DNA of 24,546 nucleotides from JBATTK01 sp049670505 (GTDB lineage Bacteria; Bacteroidota; Bacteroidia; Flavobacteriales; Flavobacteriaceae), in contig JBATTK010000152.1 in the NCBI GenBank assembly GCA_049670505.1, forward strand, positions 1-24,546, read 5' to 3'. This document shows, one piece after another, positions 23,403 through 24,546 of this stretch. The notes under the pieces were generated by a model. The model was not told the origin of the DNA. It saw only the letters and a list, made by a program, of their open reading frames with translations, and ran no database searches. Numbering within the stretch: position 1 is the stretch's first letter; every line of letters begins with the position of its first letter. A program made the position numbers and the translations under genes.

Positions 23403-24443
23403 ATGTGTATAGAAATGGATGGTTACGAGCAAAACTATTTTCACCTTATTTTCTCTAAATCCATCAATAGCGAAAATATCCAAATTAATTTTACAGAAAA
23501 TGGTGGATATGGTAGATTGACTTACAACCACTATTTAGATTTTAGAAATCAACTTATTGGATTTCTGTCATTTCTAAACGGTGGACAAGTACAAATTAGA
23601 AAAGAATTGACTGGAGACTTTTATCGGACTAATGGTTCAGATGCTCATATAGTTTATCTCTATTCTTACAGCAAAATTGAAAATTCAAATTTAAGTAGAT
23701 ACTTACCAATAAATGAACATCATTCCTATAGCTCACAAATTTTTCAAGAAGCATTTTTCAAATGTTTCAACCTTTACTATCAGTATGATAAAAGTTTAGA
23801 ATTAACATCAACTGTTACTTCATTAAATCAAGCTTTTACGACTTCGGGTATACAACAAGCTTACTCAATTCTAATTAACGCTTTAGAAAAATTGTGCTCT
23901 AACTATCAAAATTCAATTGAAGAAGTTAGTGAAAACTTAATTGACAATCATATTTGGAATGAGGAAATAAAACCTTCTTTAATAGAAATATTGGATACCA
24001 ATAAAGCGAAAATAAATAGTAGAAATAAAAATGCTTACAGCATATTCAAGTCTAAAGTTGGAGATATTAATCGCAGAAAAAACAGTACAGTTGAAAAAAT
24101 ATTTGATTTGTTGGAATTTGGGTGTATCCCAAGAAATGAAAATGTTGAAAATTTAGTAAATCAAGAACGACACAATGCTGTTCATAATGGAATCATTGGA
24201 GATAATCCAAGAGATATGTATATAAATCTTCAAAAGCTCGACCACATATTAAGAGACTTGATTTTGAACATTATAGATTATAGAAAATTAAGAAATCCTA
24301 TATACGAATATGCCACTAAAGAAGAAAAGACAAGCGCCTATCCAAAAAAAGAACTTAAAAATACCTACTCTGTACTGTTCAGAACCATTAAGAAGAAATT
24401 AAAGCCAGCATACAACACTAGTAACCGTTGCACAAGCCTCTAA
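23403..24443 (+). CDS. C-terminal part of an ApeA-like HEPN protein, candidate anti-phage nuclease
   Basis: From the ATG at 23403 there are 346 residues, but the frame is open from 23298 and joins the ORF that begins at 22952 after a one-base shift. Its C-terminal helical domain (about 130-300) contains the HEPN ribonuclease motif RHNAVH (R-x4-H, R256-H261 of this ORF), followed by NGI. This resembles the Apea-like HEPN domain of ApeA. ApeA is a single-protein anti-phage defence in which HEPN is expected to cut RNA. Family assignment is from pattern alone. The last 12 residues (PAYNTSNRCTSL) are encoded by the repeat at the cassette end. Low GC and few neighbours in common suggest recent gain. 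If the frameshift is real, the gene is probably inactive. Confidence 0.62.
   Translation: MCIEMDGYEQNYFHLIFSKSINSENIQINFTENGGYGRLTYNHYLDFRNQLIGFLSFLNGGQVQIRKELTGDFYRTNGSDAHIVYLYSYSKIENSNLSRYLPINEHHSYSSQIFQEAFFKCFNLYYQYDKSLELTSTVTSLNQAFTTSGIQQAYSILINALEKLCSNYQNSIEEVSENLIDNHIWNEEIKPSLIEILDTNKAKINSRNKNAYSIFKSKVGDINRRKNSTVEKIFDLLEFGCIPRNENVENLVNQERHNAVHNGIIGDNPRDMYINLQKLDHILRDLILNIIDYRKLRNPIYEYATKEEKTSAYPKKELKNTYSVLFRTIKKKLKPAYNTSNRCTSL
24408..24437. repeat. attC-like hairpin at the 3' end of the HEPN cassette
   Basis: The ACAAC side (24412-24416) and GTTG (24427-24430) form a short stem around ACTAGTAACC. The outer bases GC at each end are also complementary. Compared with integron attC core sites (RYYYAAC and GTTRRRY), the sequences ATACAAC and GTTGCAC differ at one position each, so the resemblance is partial. 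Confidence 0.3.
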
Positions 24444-24473
24444 TTTGCAAAAAAATAATCAGCACAAGCCTCT
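24430..24473. repeat. 12-bp direct repeat GCACAAGCCTCT, two copies
   Basis: Identical copies lie at 24430-24441 and 24462-24473, 32 bp apart. The first contains the first base of the HEPN stop codon at its end and the second starts the terminator stem. This could reflect local duplication or the junction of an inserted segment. Confidence 0.5.
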
Positions 24474-24489
24474 TTAAGGGGCTTTTTTC
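24466..24489 (+). terminator. Rho-independent terminator after the HEPN gene
   Basis: AAGCCTC (24466-24472) pairs with GGGGCTT (24478-24484) with one G-T pair, followed by a run of T residues to about 24489. It is 22 bp past the HEPN stop codon and may also end the M28-M1 transcript. Confidence 0.75.
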
Positions 24490-24546
24490 TTTCCGAATCA
24501 GTATTGAAAAGTCAATTTTTGATGCCTTGGCAAAGCTAAAAACGGG

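Larger units (their letters stand above)
22920..24437 (+). mobile_element. Candidate mobile cassette carrying the HEPN gene
   Basis: Left edge TGTTGTATGC (22920-22929) and right GCATACAACA (24408-24417) are perfect 10-bp inverted repeats, extending to 13 of 15 matches. At the right end CAAC (24413-24416) and GTTG (24427-24430) form a short hairpin that continues as CACAAGC. The left edge reads GTTGTATGCAAGC, the right GTTGCACAAGC, so the two ends are also direct repeats of one motif. The content is markedly more AT-rich than the surroundings. No recombinase is encoded. The boundaries are inferred. Confidence 0.4.

Noticed and set aside
24490..24546. Start of another gene at the right edge, open on the minus strand
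   Set aside because: The minus-strand frame runs through the terminator and hairpin and lacks a start or known motif; too short to call.

Overview
The window looks like chromosomal DNA of a Flavobacteriaceae-type Bacteroidota. This rests on an AT-rich genome, a TAnnTTTG promoter box, small secreted proteins ending in outer-membrane beta-barrels, four-helix-bundle (S23) genes inside operons, secreted M28 and M1 peptidases, and weak Shine-Dalgarno signals. No rRNA, tRNA, CRISPR array or recognisable transposase was seen.

Layout. (1) 54-6636, + strand: a fatty-acid beta-oxidation operon. A MarR-type regulator (162-614) is followed by a FadN-like 3-hydroxyacyl-CoA dehydrogenase/enoyl-CoA hydratase, a FadA thiolase and a FadE-type acyl-CoA dehydrogenase, closed by a strong terminator. 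The order matches fadNAE of Bacillus subtilis. The promoter carries a 28-bp perfect palindrome overlapping its -33 region, a likely operator for the MarR protein. A small S23/four-helix-bundle gene bounded by short inverted repeats sits between fadN and fadA. The fadA-fadE gap holds the same end sequences without the gene. (2) 6638-9420: a secreted beta-barrel protein (-) and, divergently, a PLP-dependent group II decarboxylase (+). (3) 9464-12847, - strand: an ECF sigma factor, an overlapping single-span membrane protein that is probably its partner, a coiled-coil plus beta-barrel protein, and a secreted protein. (4) 12848-13350: a gene-poor gap with TATAG-type inverted repeats and a decayed ORF. 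(5) 13351-18646: a GH15 hydrolase diverging from a fused trehalose-6-phosphate synthase/phosphatase, which overlaps a secreted propeller-SnoaL protein. (6) 18656-22881, + strand: an MFS transporter, a secreted M28 peptidase and a secreted M1 peptidase. (7) 22920-24489: a very AT-rich module with an ApeA-like HEPN protein, a candidate anti-phage ribonuclease. It is split by an apparent one-base frameshift and bounded by inverted repeats. A short attC-like hairpin lies at its 3' end.

How the parts may work together. Region 1 is a self-regulated beta-oxidation unit whose three enzymes cover all four steps for acyl-CoA. Region 3 is a sigma/partner/envelope unit. Region 5 pairs trehalose synthesis with a possible trehalose or alpha-glucan hydrolase. 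The most unusual observations are the two kinds of candidate small mobile cassette: the S23 gene element with its empty scar, and the repeat-bounded, frameshifted HEPN defence gene.
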